A stretch of DNA of 48,688 nucleotides from Deltaproteobacteria bacterium (GCA_025361065.1 JANYAY010000090.1:1-48688); one strand, 5' to 3'; counted from the first letter of the stretch, positions 8,004-16,150 are shown. Notes: generated by a model from the sequence alone, not told the origin. Numbers and translations: made by a program.

Positions 8004-8050
8004 ATCCGGCCAACCAGTCCTCTGTCAAACGCAGAACTGGCTGGCCGGAT
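8004..8050. repeat. Long intergenic hairpin
   Basis: ATCCGGCCAACCAGT (8004-8018) and ACTGGCTGGCCGGAT (8036-8050) pair over 15 bases with one mismatch around a 17-base loop. It lies after the stop of the 3-hydroxyacyl-CoA dehydrogenase gene and before the NTF2-like gene on the minus strand. No T-run follows on either strand, so it is not a textbook intrinsic terminator; a transcript-stabilising or REP-like role is possible. Confidence 0.6.
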
Positions 8051-8072
8051 GGAATTGTGTTTTCGGTAACGT

Positions 8073-9224
8073 TTATACTTTGATATTTCCCGCTTTCATT
8101 GTCTTTGTTGCCACTAATGTGTCCAGAGGAAATTTTTTGTGCAGTTCTTCGAGTTTTGCCAGAAGCACATTGTAGCCGATACTCTGCGCCAGGGCAAATG
8201 GTCCGAAGGGCGAGCCACCGCCGTTGGCCATCGCCAGATCGATCTCTTTGGGATCGTCGGCGACACCTTCTTCCAGAAGTTTGGTCGCTTCATTGACTTG
8301 CATAGCGATTAAATGGTTCACATCATATTCTTTGGTTGCCTTGGCCAGATCAATAGCCGGTCTGCCCTGGGACCAGTCATAAAACCCTTTCCCGGTTTTT
8401 TTGCCCAGGTTTCCGGATTTCAGATAAGACATAATTGCGTCGGATGGTTTATAATCCTTGGAAAGCACCTGTGAGAAATAGTCCATTCCGTGCACGGCAA
8501 CATCAATACCTACATAGTCAACCAGTTCAAAGGGAGGCATGGGCATGAATGGTTTGAGCGCCGCGTCGAACTCTTCGGGTGTGGGATGTCCCGCTTCCAG
8601 GATTTTAGAAATTAACAGCAGCGTGGGTTCGTTGACCCGGTTGTAAATAAAACCGGGTGAATCCTTCTTCACGATTACCGGTACCTTCCTGATCTTTTTG
8701 GCAATATCATAACCAATTTGAATTGATTCATCTGATGTTTTGCCGCCTTTTATTACTTCGACCAGCTTCATCAGAATAGCCGGGTTGAAAAAATGATAAC
8801 CGATTACCTTTTCCGGTCGGCCGGTCGCAGAGGCGATGTCCGTGATGCTGATATTGGATGTATTGGAGGCCAGAATGGCATGTTTGGGCGCATACTTGTC
8901 CAGATCGGCAAAAACGCTCTTTTTGAGGTCGAGTTTTTCCGGCACGGCTTCGATGACGAAATCGGCATCCTTCACGGCCGTCTGAAGATCAACCATGGGG
9001 ATCAGGCGCGCCAGAGCGTCTGTATAAGCCTCCGGTGTCATCTTGCCTTTCTCTTTAAATTTATCGAAGCTCGCTTTAATACCGGCCATTCCCTTGTCGA
9101 CATACTTCTGTTCGATATCACGCAGGACAACCGTGTATCCTCCCATCAGGCAGCAGGCCGCGATGCCGTGCCCCATATCACCCGCACCGATCATTGCAAT
9201 ATTTTTTACTTCTTCCGCTTTCAT
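8073..9224 (-). CDS. 3-hydroxyacyl-CoA dehydrogenase
   Basis: A 383-residue NAD-dependent enzyme of beta-oxidation or the reverse crotonyl-CoA pathway, converting (S)-3-hydroxyacyl-CoA and acetoacetyl-type CoA esters. The N-terminal Rossmann domain starts with IGAGDMGHGIA (about 12-22); the SNTS and YHFFNPAILMKLVEV motifs carry the catalytic Ser/Asn/His region. It is about 100 residues longer than butyryl-type Hbd (about 280) because a second C-terminal 3HCDH domain follows the first (ending SPFGPFALAQSIGYNVLLAKLEEL). AAGGAG precedes the ATG. No partner enoyl-CoA hydratase is adjacent; one lies at 26338. Confidence 0.93.
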   Translation of the reverse strand: MKAEEVKNIAMIGAGDMGHGIAACCLMGGYTVVLRDIEQKYVDKGMAGIKASFDKFKEKGKMTPEAYTDALARLIPMVDLQTAVKDADFVIEAVPEKLDLKKSVFADLDKYAPKHAILASNTSNISITDIASATGRPEKVIGYHFFNPAILMKLVEVIKGGKTSDESIQIGYDIAKKIRKVPVIVKKDSPGFIYNRVNEPTLLLISKILEAGHPTPEEFDAALKPFMPMPPFELVDYVGIDVAVHGMDYFSQVLSKDYKPSDAIMSYLKSGNLGKKTGKGFYDWSQGRPAIDLAKATKEYDVNHLIAMQVNEATKLLEEGVADDPKEIDLAMANGGGSPFGPFALAQSIGYNVLLAKLEELHKKFPLDTLVATKTMKAGNIKV

Positions 9225-9402
9225 TTTGAATCTCCTTTCTTCAGTTTGATGTTGAATTTTGTTTTATATCTGCAGGGAAAACAGCAGCTTCCTATTACTT
9301 ATGTCCCTTTGGTATTTTAACTTTAGCCTCGTGTATTCATCCTGTCAATTTATGTGAAATAGCGCGGTATCAGATAAATTGCCTGAGAAAGCAGAAACGG
9401 AA

Positions 9403-9463
9403 TTTAATCCCGCTGCTGCGGGACGAGCGTTAATTCTCCGCAGCGAGCTCGCGAGGTGGTTGA
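9403..9463. repeat. 61-bp REP-like element, copy 1
   Basis: The reverse complement of this stretch is nearly identical to 39472-39532: both hold TCAACCACCTCGCGAGCTCG, then GAATTAACGCTCGTCC (ATTAACGCTCGTCC in copy 3) and GCGGGATTAAA. A longer relative is at 21240-21342. It sits in the 335-base gap between the 3-hydroxyacyl-CoA dehydrogenase and the GGDEF gene, in which I see nothing else. Confidence 0.75.
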
Positions 9464-9560
9464 TTGTGATATTTATTTTTCATTTTCACGTGGGAAATAT
9501 TAACAGAAAGCGCAATAATGTCAAGAGTCGTGAATTCAGATGTCGCAACCATTAGGACAT

Positions 9561-10691
9561 TCATTTTGGATTGAACAATTGATAGGTGTTGCGCCCGGTT
9601 TTCTTGGCTTGATACATAGCTGTATCGGCGTTTCTTACCACCGTTTCGCTATCCTGGCCGTCGTCGGGATAGATGCTGATGCCGATGCTGATTGTGACGC
9701 GGAGCTCATGGCCGGTGACGAGATGTGGCTGAGCCATGGCTTCGATCAACTTCTTTGCTGTGACGACAGCTTCCTGAACGTCCTCAACCTCGGGCAGCAG
9801 CACGACGAATTCGTCCCCCCCCTGGCGGCTGACCGTATCAGAGAGGCGGACGCAGGTTTGCAAGCGTGTTGCAGCCGACTGCAACACTTTATCACCGATC
9901 TCATGCCCCAGAGAATCATTGATGTGCTTGAAGTGGTCGAGGTCCAGATAAATCAGGGCGAGCTTCTTGCCATGGCGCTGCGCGAGCTCAATTGATTGAG
10001 CCAGGCGGTCGGTCAGCAGTGCACGGTTCGGCAGGCCGGTCAGAAAGTCGTGCTCGGCAATATGAGAAATCCGTTCAGCGGTTAACTCGGCGGCCTCTGT
10101 CATCTTCTGGGCGTTAATCGCCGTGACAACGAGACGCTCGTTCACTTCCCGCAACTGCGCCTGGGTGCTCTCGCTGAATGTGGCTTGGACACTGGCGGCC
10201 TCCTCGCGCTGGTTGGCGATTTCTTCACGCTGGTCAGCGATTTCTTCGCGCTGATCAGCGGTATCTTCGCGCCGGTCAGCAGTTACCTGGCGTCGGTCAG
10301 CAGTTACTTCCCGCTGCAAGGCGGCCTCTTGGCGCCGGTCAGTGGTCTTTTGGCGCTGGTCGGCGGCTTCTTCGCGTTGGCCGGCAATTTCTTCGCGCTG
10401 ATTGGCAATTTCTTCGCGCTGATTGGCGATTTCTTCACGCTGGTCAGCAATTTGTTCGCGCTGGTCGGCAGCCTCTTCGCGCTGGTCGGCAGCCTCTTCA
10501 CGCTGGTTGGCAGTTACTTCACGCTGCTTGGCATCCTCTTCACGACTAAAGGCAGCCTGTTTGTCGGCAATGACCACAACCTCGCGCTCGGCGAGAATCT
10601 TCCCGGCCCCGTCCGGAAATGGCACGCTTTTGTCTTCCTCAAGCGGCTGCCCGGCCACTTTCCAAACCCGGCGCTCCTTTTTGCTCATCAT
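9561..10691 (-). CDS. Diguanylate cyclase with long heptad coiled coil
   Basis: A 376-residue protein. Residues 50-167 consist of about 17 heptads of the type REEIADQ, with alternating charge, predicting a long parallel coiled coil. The GGDEF domain follows (212-376): DFLTGLPNRALLTDRL, then the catalytic GGDEF at 291-295 and an RLSD product-inhibition site (282-285) five residues before it. It makes c-di-GMP and is probably feedback-inhibited. No membrane segment or sensor domain is visible; the coil must dimerise or dock to another protein. Two ATG codons in tandem start the gene and overlap (ATGA) the stop of a KaiC-like remnant, so it was once coupled to that gene. Confidence 0.92.
   Translation of the reverse strand: MMSKKERRVWKVAGQPLEEDKSVPFPDGAGKILAEREVVVIADKQAAFSREEDAKQREVTANQREEAADQREEAADQREQIADQREEIANQREEIANQREEIAGQREEAADQRQKTTDRRQEAALQREVTADRRQVTADRREDTADQREEIADQREEIANQREEAASVQATFSESTQAQLREVNERLVVTAINAQKMTEAAELTAERISHIAEHDFLTGLPNRALLTDRLAQSIELAQRHGKKLALIYLDLDHFKHINDSLGHEIGDKVLQSAATRLQTCVRLSDTVSRQGGDEFVVLLPEVEDVQEAVVTAKKLIEAMAQPHLVTGHELRVTISIGISIYPDDGQDSETVVRNADTAMYQAKKTGRNTYQLFNPK
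10190..10544 (-). repeat. Imperfect 21-bp tandem repeat encoding heptads
   Basis: The coding DNA for the coiled coil is an imperfect array of 21-bp units (visible on the plus strand as variants of TTCTTCGCGCTGGTCGGCA). Such arrays expand and contract by slippage in multiples of 21 bases and so keep the frame. The array also creates long open frames on the opposite strand that are not genes. Confidence 0.8.
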
Positions 10692-10924
10692 GGCTTACCT
10701 CTATCGACCATCTTGGACGCATTTACCCGCGTCGGTTGCCCACCCGGAATTCCTGCGAAGTCGGTTACCGGATTACCGATCACGATACCGTCCTCGGTAA
10801 TCCCGAATCGGCTGATTTCGGTGCGGTGGGCGCCGGCGCGGACTTTTACAACAACCGTGACAAGCTGCAAGCGGCTCTCCACTCCAGATGACGCTACCGG
10901 GGATACCCAAACAGAACTCAACAA
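10688..10924 (-). pseudogene. KaiC-like ATPase, C-terminal remnant
   Basis: A 78-codon frame ending at TGA 10688. Its second half (AHRTEISRFGITEDGIVIG followed by NPVTDF and GIPGGQPTRV) resembles the very C-terminus of KaiC-family RecA-fold ATPases, where a basic KxRxGxH strand leads to REF-I-D-GI-IGEP. The upstream 400 residues of such a protein, including Walker motifs, are absent. Its stop overlaps the GGDEF start by ATGA. Likely the surviving tail of a deleted gene; similarity was judged by eye. Confidence 0.45.
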
Positions 10925-10980
10925 ACGCTCGGTTAAGGATTCTCCTCATTTTCATAAAGGAGTGATGACCGGTATTAATA

Positions 10981-11064
10981 TCATTTCGCAGAATAAAGAG
11001 ATTCAATCTGATCTTTGAGTTTCTCAAAAACAACCGGCCGTTTCAATTTCATGGTCTGGGTCAT
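10981..11064 (-). pseudogene. Long-chain acyl-CoA ligase, C-terminal remnant
   Basis: This short minus-strand frame reads MTQTMKLKRPVVFEKLKDQI and ends ESLYSAK. Long-chain fatty-acid-CoA ligases end with the pattern LTPTLKLKRxVVxEKYKDLI-E-LY, so this is very probably the last 28 residues of a lost acyl-CoA ligase. A TAG lies just upstream in frame. Together with the KaiC remnant it marks 10690-11065 as a patch of deleted genes. Confidence 0.5.
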
Positions 11065-11213
11065 CGGGCGCCATCCCTAATTATGCTGCATTTGCCACTT
11101 CGGTAAGCCGCAAACAGCAAGTATCCCCGGCCCGGGTAAACCAACAGTGAATAACAGGCGAGCTGCGCTTCCGGCTAAACAGCGCAACGCCTGGGCCGTT
11201 TCCCGCGCATCTA

Positions 11214-11468
11214 CTATTTTTCTGGTGCCGGCGCAGGGGCTCCAGGGGCTCCGGCTGCGCCAGGTGCACCGGCAGCTCCAGGGGCGCCTTTTTCCGGGGC
11301 CGCAGCCGCTCCAGGGGCTCCGGCAGCTCCGGGTGCTCCAGGTGCGCCAGGCGCTCCAGCCACGCCAGGGGCGCCCTTCTCCGGTGACGGAGTTGATTGA
11401 TTGCAGCCAATCAATGAAAAAGTTCCCAGAAATGTTATAGCTACAAATAACACCAATAATTTCTTCAT
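11214..11468 (-). CDS. Collagen-like lipoprotein (Gly-Ala-Pro repeats)
   Basis: An 84-residue protein starting at MKKLLVLF, preceded by AAAGGAGAGG. A signal peptide ends in the lipobox SLIGC, so the mature protein is lipid-anchored at Cys21. The rest is a low-complexity Gly-X-Y run with two GAP/GAA-rich collagen-like blocks, each preceded by PEKGAPG. Collagen-like bacterial proteins can form triple helices, but this run is short. Function unknown. The DNA is a repetitive array and so probably varies in length between strains. Confidence 0.75.
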   Translation of the reverse strand: MKKLLVLFVAITFLGTFSLIGCNQSTPSPEKGAPGVAGAPGAPGAPGAAGAPGAAAAPEKGAPGAAGAPGAAGAPGAPAPAPEK

Positions 11469-11676
11469 ATACTTTCCTCTCCTTTTTTTGATAAGATTTT
11501 GTTTTTGCATCAAAATAATATGAAATACCAGGGACAGCGCCCAATTAATCTCAGCATAAACAGACCGGCCAAAAAAAAACAAATCATACGGGTTAAAATA
11601 ATAGGTGATATCCCTAATTAACCCCTTAACTTATCTTAAGAATAAATCAGATAATTCTCTCTAAACCATCCTCCCT

Positions 11677-11874
11677 TCACTTCCACTTCCCAATACGGAT
11701 CGTTGAGATGTTTCCTATTATTCCGAAGACACTCAAGAGCCAAACAATTACTACAATAATCACTACCACATTCAATATTGTCTTTATTGTAGACTGCATC
11801 GGTATAAATCTATTAATCGCCCACAGGACCACGCCAACAACAACCAAAACAAGGACTAACTGAATTAACGGCAT
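11677..11874 (-). CDS. Thivi_2564-type small membrane protein
   Basis: A 65-residue protein with two transmembrane segments (about 5-22 and 33-52) separated by a short NRFIPMQSTIK loop, ending in a basic tail. The MPLIQLV start, the NRFIPM loop and the following ILNVVVIIVVIVWLL pattern match the small Thivi_2564 membrane family. AAAGGAGAG precedes the ATG. Function unknown. The ~195-bp repeat copy lies directly upstream. Confidence 0.75.
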   Translation of the reverse strand: MPLIQLVLVLVVVGVVLWAINRFIPMQSTIKTILNVVVIIVVIVWLLSVFGIIGNISTIRIGKWK

Positions 11875-11942
11875 CGTTCTCTCCTTTCTAATTTAGTTTC
11901 CGGATTCTCATGTCCGGATGAGAAAGATCATCCTAATGGTGC

Positions 11943-12137
11943 TTGCAAATGGCTTGCCAACAACCGGGGAAAAGCAGATGCTGGAAATCATCCTTTAACA
12001 ACAGTAGATTAGCTTATTGAGAAGGGAACAATGGAGGAGCAGGGGATGGTCCATTTACCTCAATATTTGGTTGAACCTCAATATGCTGAGGGAACATATC
12101 GGTGTGATATCTGAATATTAGGATAAAGGATCGTTGG
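11943..12137. repeat. ~195-bp dispersed repeat, copy B
   Basis: Aligns along its length with 14880-15076 in the same orientation. Shared blocks include GGAAATCATCCTTTAACAAC, CCTCAATATTTGGT, GAACCTCAATATGCTGAGGG and GTGATATCTGAATATTA. The segment CCTCAATATGCTGAGG can form a small hairpin. It lies upstream of the small membrane gene and downstream of the PBP gene. No open reading frame is shared by the copies. Confidence 0.8.
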
Positions 12138-12258
12138 AAACCTGTACCCCAGGCATTGCGGTTTTCTACTGCGCACTTTGCGACCGGATGGGATAATACC
12201 CTTACAGAGGCTAAACCTCCACCGAATTGACATCACCAAATATTTTATTCCATTATGC

Positions 12259-14556
12259 TCAATGATTGGATATCTGGATCACGGATAGGTCCGGCTGCGG
12301 CAGGTCTTCACTATCCGGCGGTTCGCCTCTCAGGTAAGCGTTAATGCTTTGCTCCATTTTATCCGGAAACTCAGGCACCGGCCCTGCCAGATTTTCCCGG
12401 TACACCCGGAGCATTATTTCTTTGAACACCGGAAGCGCAACTCTGCCGCCGGTCTCTCTGGGACCCAGAGAACGGTTGTCATCGAAACCGATGCGGATGG
12501 CAACGGTGATTCCTGCCGGGCCATAGGTGGAGCCTACAAAGAGCGCATCCCGAAACTCATTGGTCGTTCCTGTCTTTCCCATCACGGCGATAGGGAAACG
12601 ACTTGAATCCAGTGCATGAGCCGTACCTGAGGGCAGTCGCACCACACTGCGCAGACCTTCCTGGATGAGCGCAAGCGCGGAGGTGTCGATGGAGGCCAGA
12701 TAATTGCGGCGTTCGTTACCCGCCGTCACTTCACCTGAATTGCGGACAATCTTCCGGATCACATAAGGCTGGGCGATGATGCCTGATGCTATAGTGCGAT
12801 AGGCATTGGCCAGCTCCAGCAAATTCATTTCGGACGCGCCTAGTGCGGTCGTGGCGTATCGCCGCAGTCTTGTCTGGACTCCCAGAATCTCCGATGTCCA
12901 CAGGATACTGCTGATGCCGATTTGCTCTGTGATCCAAATCGTGGCGGCGTTTCTGGATTCAGCCAGCGCTTCGCGGACAGGGATCAATCCCTTGAATTGA
13001 CCATCGTAATTGGCGATACATTTCGCAGTTTGCTTCCCCCCGTCGGGCACACAGATAGGTTTGTCGGGAATCATGCTGCCCAGATTGAATATTCCCTCCC
13101 GAAAGGCCGCGAGATAAACAATTGGTTTCATTGCAGACCCCGGTTGCCGCAGAGACTTCGTGACACGGTTAAAGTCGCTGTATAAGTTAGTGCGGTCGGC
13201 ATAGAAATGACGGCCGCCCGCCTCGGCAAGAACGCTCGCATCGCGATTTCTCAGGACGACAATGGAACCCTGAGCCATCCCCTTGGTCCTCGGGTGTCGC
13301 TTCTCATAAAGTTCGAGGCCATTCTCCAGTGCCTCGTTCACAATTTCCTGTACGCGGGCATCCACTGTCGAGTAAACCTGGATCCGTCCATCCAGAAGGT
13401 CTTTAATGCCCAGATCAATATTGAGAACTTTGAGTTCTTCCAGAACACTGTCAACGGCGGCGCCCGCCTGGAGCATTTTGCTCTTGTTCGGCGGGCATGC
13501 CGGAAGCGGGCGCTCTCCGGCTTTCTTCTCGCTTTCCGTGGAAATAAAGCCGTTGGCGGCCATGAGTGCCAGAGTTTGATTTCTGCGGCGCAGGACTCTC
13601 CCGGTCTCGCTTGCATTGGGTGCATAGTAACGCGGTGACTTGGCAATACTTGCCAGCAGTGCTGCCTTGTCGGCATCATCGGCGGTAAGCGTGGCCAGAG
13701 GCCGCCCGAAATAATGTTCCGCAGCAGTCGCAAATCCATACTGACCATTGCCCATATAAATGAGGCTGGCGTATCGGGCCAGGATTTCCTCCTTGGCGCG
13801 ACGTTTCGAACCAAAATGTTCCTGCATTTCTTTTTCGACCCACAGTGATAATCGAATCTCCTCCAGCTTCCGGACAAACATGTTGGCGCTGCGCGCACCG
13901 ATCAGATAAGAGAGAGCGCGTGGCAACATGATGCCCTGACGGAGCTGATTGCGGTTTTCCTGCGCCGTCAGATTTTTGAAAGCCGTGAGATTTTGGAGAA
14001 AATGACCCCGAACCAGTTGTTGAGTGATCGTCGATCCGCCTTGCGGAAAAATCACCGGACTATTTCCCTCGTCTTGTCTTCTCTGCCCTGTGAGGTCCGG
14101 AAGCAGAGTGCGAATCCTGACTTTGCTGAGCACGCGCAGAATTCCGGAATAGTCAATTCCACTATGGGCAAAAAAATTCTTGTCCTCAGTAGCCAGGATC
14201 GCATCACGAACAATGGGCGGGATGTCCTCATAATTGATGATTCGCCGGCGCTCTTTTGCCAGTTCCATAAGCGGCCGGCCTTTGTCGTCGTATATGTGGC
14301 CGATCGTGGGATATTCAAAGCGGTTGAATGCTCCTATGTCAGGAAGATTTGTTCGGTCAAGATAGACATGATGGAAAGCTATTGCTGCGATAGCGGACAC
14401 AATGACTGCTGTGCCCATTACGAAGCAAAGGACACCCTTTTTCCAGGGCAATCCGCCTAAGCGGCTGCAACGGATGTTGCGGGCTATCGATCCTAAGCGC
14501 ACTCGCATAAGTCTGAGCCAGGTTGCGGCAAGAATCGCCGGGTTCATCGCCGACAT
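12259..14556 (-). CDS. Class A penicillin-binding protein (bifunctional peptidoglycan synthase)
   Basis: A 765-residue inner-membrane enzyme that polymerises and crosslinks peptidoglycan. A single transmembrane helix (about 43-63) follows a basic cytoplasmic tail. The GT51 transglycosylase domain carries ATEDKNFFAHSG with the catalytic Glu and GGSTITQQLVRG. The transpeptidase domain carries GSAMKP (active-site Ser, SxxK), SRN and KTGTTN. All catalytic motifs are intact. The start lies inside the end of the upstream ABM gene (13-base overlap), implying translational coupling. Confidence 0.93.
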   Translation of the reverse strand: MSAMNPAILAATWLRLMRVRLGSIARNIRCSRLGGLPWKKGVLCFVMGTAVIVSAIAAIAFHHVYLDRTNLPDIGAFNRFEYPTIGHIYDDKGRPLMELAKERRRIINYEDIPPIVRDAILATEDKNFFAHSGIDYSGILRVLSKVRIRTLLPDLTGQRRQDEGNSPVIFPQGGSTITQQLVRGHFLQNLTAFKNLTAQENRNQLRQGIMLPRALSYLIGARSANMFVRKLEEIRLSLWVEKEMQEHFGSKRRAKEEILARYASLIYMGNGQYGFATAAEHYFGRPLATLTADDADKAALLASIAKSPRYYAPNASETGRVLRRRNQTLALMAANGFISTESEKKAGERPLPACPPNKSKMLQAGAAVDSVLEELKVLNIDLGIKDLLDGRIQVYSTVDARVQEIVNEALENGLELYEKRHPRTKGMAQGSIVVLRNRDASVLAEAGGRHFYADRTNLYSDFNRVTKSLRQPGSAMKPIVYLAAFREGIFNLGSMIPDKPICVPDGGKQTAKCIANYDGQFKGLIPVREALAESRNAATIWITEQIGISSILWTSEILGVQTRLRRYATTALGASEMNLLELANAYRTIASGIIAQPYVIRKIVRNSGEVTAGNERRNYLASIDTSALALIQEGLRSVVRLPSGTAHALDSSRFPIAVMGKTGTTNEFRDALFVGSTYGPAGITVAIRIGFDDNRSLGPRETGGRVALPVFKEIMLRVYRENLAGPVPEFPDKMEQSINAYLRGEPPDSEDLPQPDLSVIQISNH

Positions 14557-14870
14557 GGATACGGCTCCGTTATTCCCGTTTTATCGGGACGGTCAACGGT
14601 GCAGCACATCATTTCAGATGGTTTCTGGAGAAGGTTCAGCGTTCCCCGGAGCACTCTGAAACGATCTGACTCCAGGTGTCCTTTGAGATTCTCCCGGGTG
14701 TTCCATTCCTCAAGAAGAATGAGTTCATTTTCATCCTCCATGCTCCGGCAAAAGTCGCAGTGCTCGCATCCCTTCTCAGTTCTTATGGAAATGATCAGCG
14801 AAGCAATTGTCTGTGACAGCTCCTTGTACTTACCGGGAATAACCTTCATTCTTATAATAACCAAGATCAT
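14544..14870 (-). CDS. ABM-domain (quinol monooxygenase-like) protein
   Basis: A small dimeric ferredoxin-like-fold protein of about 108 residues. The segments MKVIPGKYKEL, CRSMEDENELILLEEWNTRE and HLESDRFRVLRG are characteristic of antibiotic biosynthesis monooxygenase (YgiN-like) proteins. The start is placed at MILVIIRM because the fold's first strand begins there; the open frame extends 20 residues further into the dispersed repeat. No strong ribosome-binding site is seen. It runs into the PBP gene by 13 bases. Cys-rich patches (CEHCDFC, MMCC) are unusual for the family. Confidence 0.75.
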   Translation of the reverse strand: MILVIIRMKVIPGKYKELSQTIASLIISIRTEKGCEHCDFCRSMEDENELILLEEWNTRENLKGHLESDRFRVLRGTLNLLQKPSEMMCCTVDRPDKTGITEPYPCRR

Positions 14871-14879
14871 GAAAACGAT

Positions 14880-15076
14880 TAATGCAAAGGGCTTGCCAGC
14901 AAAGGGGAAAAAGCAGATTTCGGAAATCATCCTTTAACAACGGGATATTAGCATATGAGGAGAGAACATTGGATGAGCAGGGAATGGTTCCTCAACCTCA
15001 ATATTTGGTCGAACCTCAATATGCTGAGGGAACCTTCGAGGGTGATATCTGAATATTAAGATAAGGGGTCGTTGCC
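14880..15076. repeat. ~195-bp dispersed repeat, copy C
   Basis: Partner of 11943-12137, same orientation. It begins a few bases upstream of the ABM start codon, so it holds that gene's promoter region. It also includes the small palindrome CCTCAATATGCTGAGG. In both copies the element lies immediately upstream of a minus-strand gene. Confidence 0.8.
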
Positions 15077-15162
15077 AATGGCCTGACACCATTCTTTACT
15101 AAAAATTTACAACTTACTTTACTGATACTAGTGAATTATCTTGACAATACATTAATTAAGCA

Positions 15163-15183
15163 TTAGCTGGTTTTACCAGTTAA
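15163..15183 (+). promoter_or_regulatory. FadR/GntR-like operator upstream of the glycyl radical pair
   Basis: TTAGCTGGT-TTT-ACCAGTTAA is an inverted repeat with nine-base arms and one mismatch. The core CTGGT-N3-ACCAG with this spacing matches the FadR-type operator form. A TTGACA lies at 15141-15146, with no good -10 at the expected distance. No GntR-family gene is present in the window, so the regulator would act from elsewhere. Confidence 0.5.
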
Positions 15184-15241
15184 TAGGCAATAACTTGCAA
15201 GGACAATCAACCCCTTCGTATTGTATATACCGGTAATCTAT

Positions 15242-16150
15242 ATGGATAAACCTGCTCACTGTGTCATATTCGACATCCAGCGCTTTTCTCTGCACGACGG
15301 TCCGGGTCTGCGAACCACGCTTTTCTTCAAGGGATGTTCTCTTTCCTGCCGCTGGTGCCAGAATCCGGAATCGCACAGTATGGAGCCGGAAATGGCCTTT
15401 TATGAGGAACGGTGCCGGGGCTGCTGCGAATGTGAAAAAGCATGTCCTGCCGGGGCAATACTGCACAACCCCGGGCAGCGCATCGATCACTCGCACTGCA
15501 CATTATGCGGCCTATGCGCCGGGGTATGCACAACCGGGGCACTCAGGCTGATCGGCTGCACATGGCAAGCGCCTAAGCTGGCTGATGAGGTATCACGCGA
15601 CAGGGACTTTTTTAACGATTCAGGCGGAGGCATAACCCTGTCCGGAGGCGAACCGATGCTCCAGAGCGGCTTCATTTCAGAGCTGTGCCGGCTGCTGAAA
15701 AATCGGGGTATTCATATCGTGATGGAAACAGCCGGCCATGTTAAGCCGGAATTGTTCGACAAACTATCCGGCTTGATCGACATCTATTTTTTTGACATCA
15801 AGCACAGCGACAGTGAAAAGCACCGTGCATTGACCGGTTTCGGCAATGATCTTATCCTCCGGAACTTCCGTCGCCTGGCCGGCGGCTGCGGTTCTGTTCA
15901 GCCCCGGATGCCCGTCATACCGGGAACAAACGATGATGAAGTCAACATCAGAAATACTGCCCGCCTTATCAGAAACGCCGGACTATCATCCATATATTGC
16001 CTCCCCTGGCACGGCCTCGGCAACTCGAAGCTGCCGAGGCTCAATTCAGCGCCAATGCCCTTCGAAAGCGTGGCGCCGGATCCGGCCATGATGGAAAGAG
16101 TGAGAAGTATATTCTACCGGGAGGGAATCGATGCACGTATCTGCCAGTAA
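15242..16150 (+). CDS. Glycyl radical enzyme activating enzyme (radical SAM)
   Basis: A 302-residue activase that installs the glycyl radical on the adjacent enzyme. The radical SAM cluster CSLSCRWC (Cys32, 36, 39) binds a [4Fe-4S] and S-adenosylmethionine. Two further ferredoxin-type clusters follow: CRGCCECEKACP (58-69) and CTLCGLCAGVC (86-96), as in activases of glycerol/choline-type enzymes and unlike PflA, which lacks them. The start MDKPAHC places the conserved DIQRFSLHDGPG at the usual distance; neither candidate start has a strong ribosome-binding site. It overlaps the enzyme gene by 20 bases. Confidence 0.93.
   Translation: MDKPAHCVIFDIQRFSLHDGPGLRTTLFFKGCSLSCRWCQNPESHSMEPEMAFYEERCRGCCECEKACPAGAILHNPGQRIDHSHCTLCGLCAGVCTTGALRLIGCTWQAPKLADEVSRDRDFFNDSGGGITLSGGEPMLQSGFISELCRLLKNRGIHIVMETAGHVKPELFDKLSGLIDIYFFDIKHSDSEKHRALTGFGNDLILRNFRRLAGGCGSVQPRMPVIPGTNDDEVNIRNTARLIRNAGLSSIYCLPWHGLGNSKLPRLNSAPMPFESVAPDPAMMERVRSIFYREGIDARICQ

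Noticed and set aside
10190-10544. CRISPR array or other spaced repeat
   Set aside because: The units are contiguous 21-bp coding repeats with no spacers.
10185-11018. Long plus-strand open frame of 277 codons rich in Leu and Phe
   Set aside because: It is the antisense of the heptad array; the 21-bp repeat keeps the opposite strand open, and it has no ribosome-binding site.
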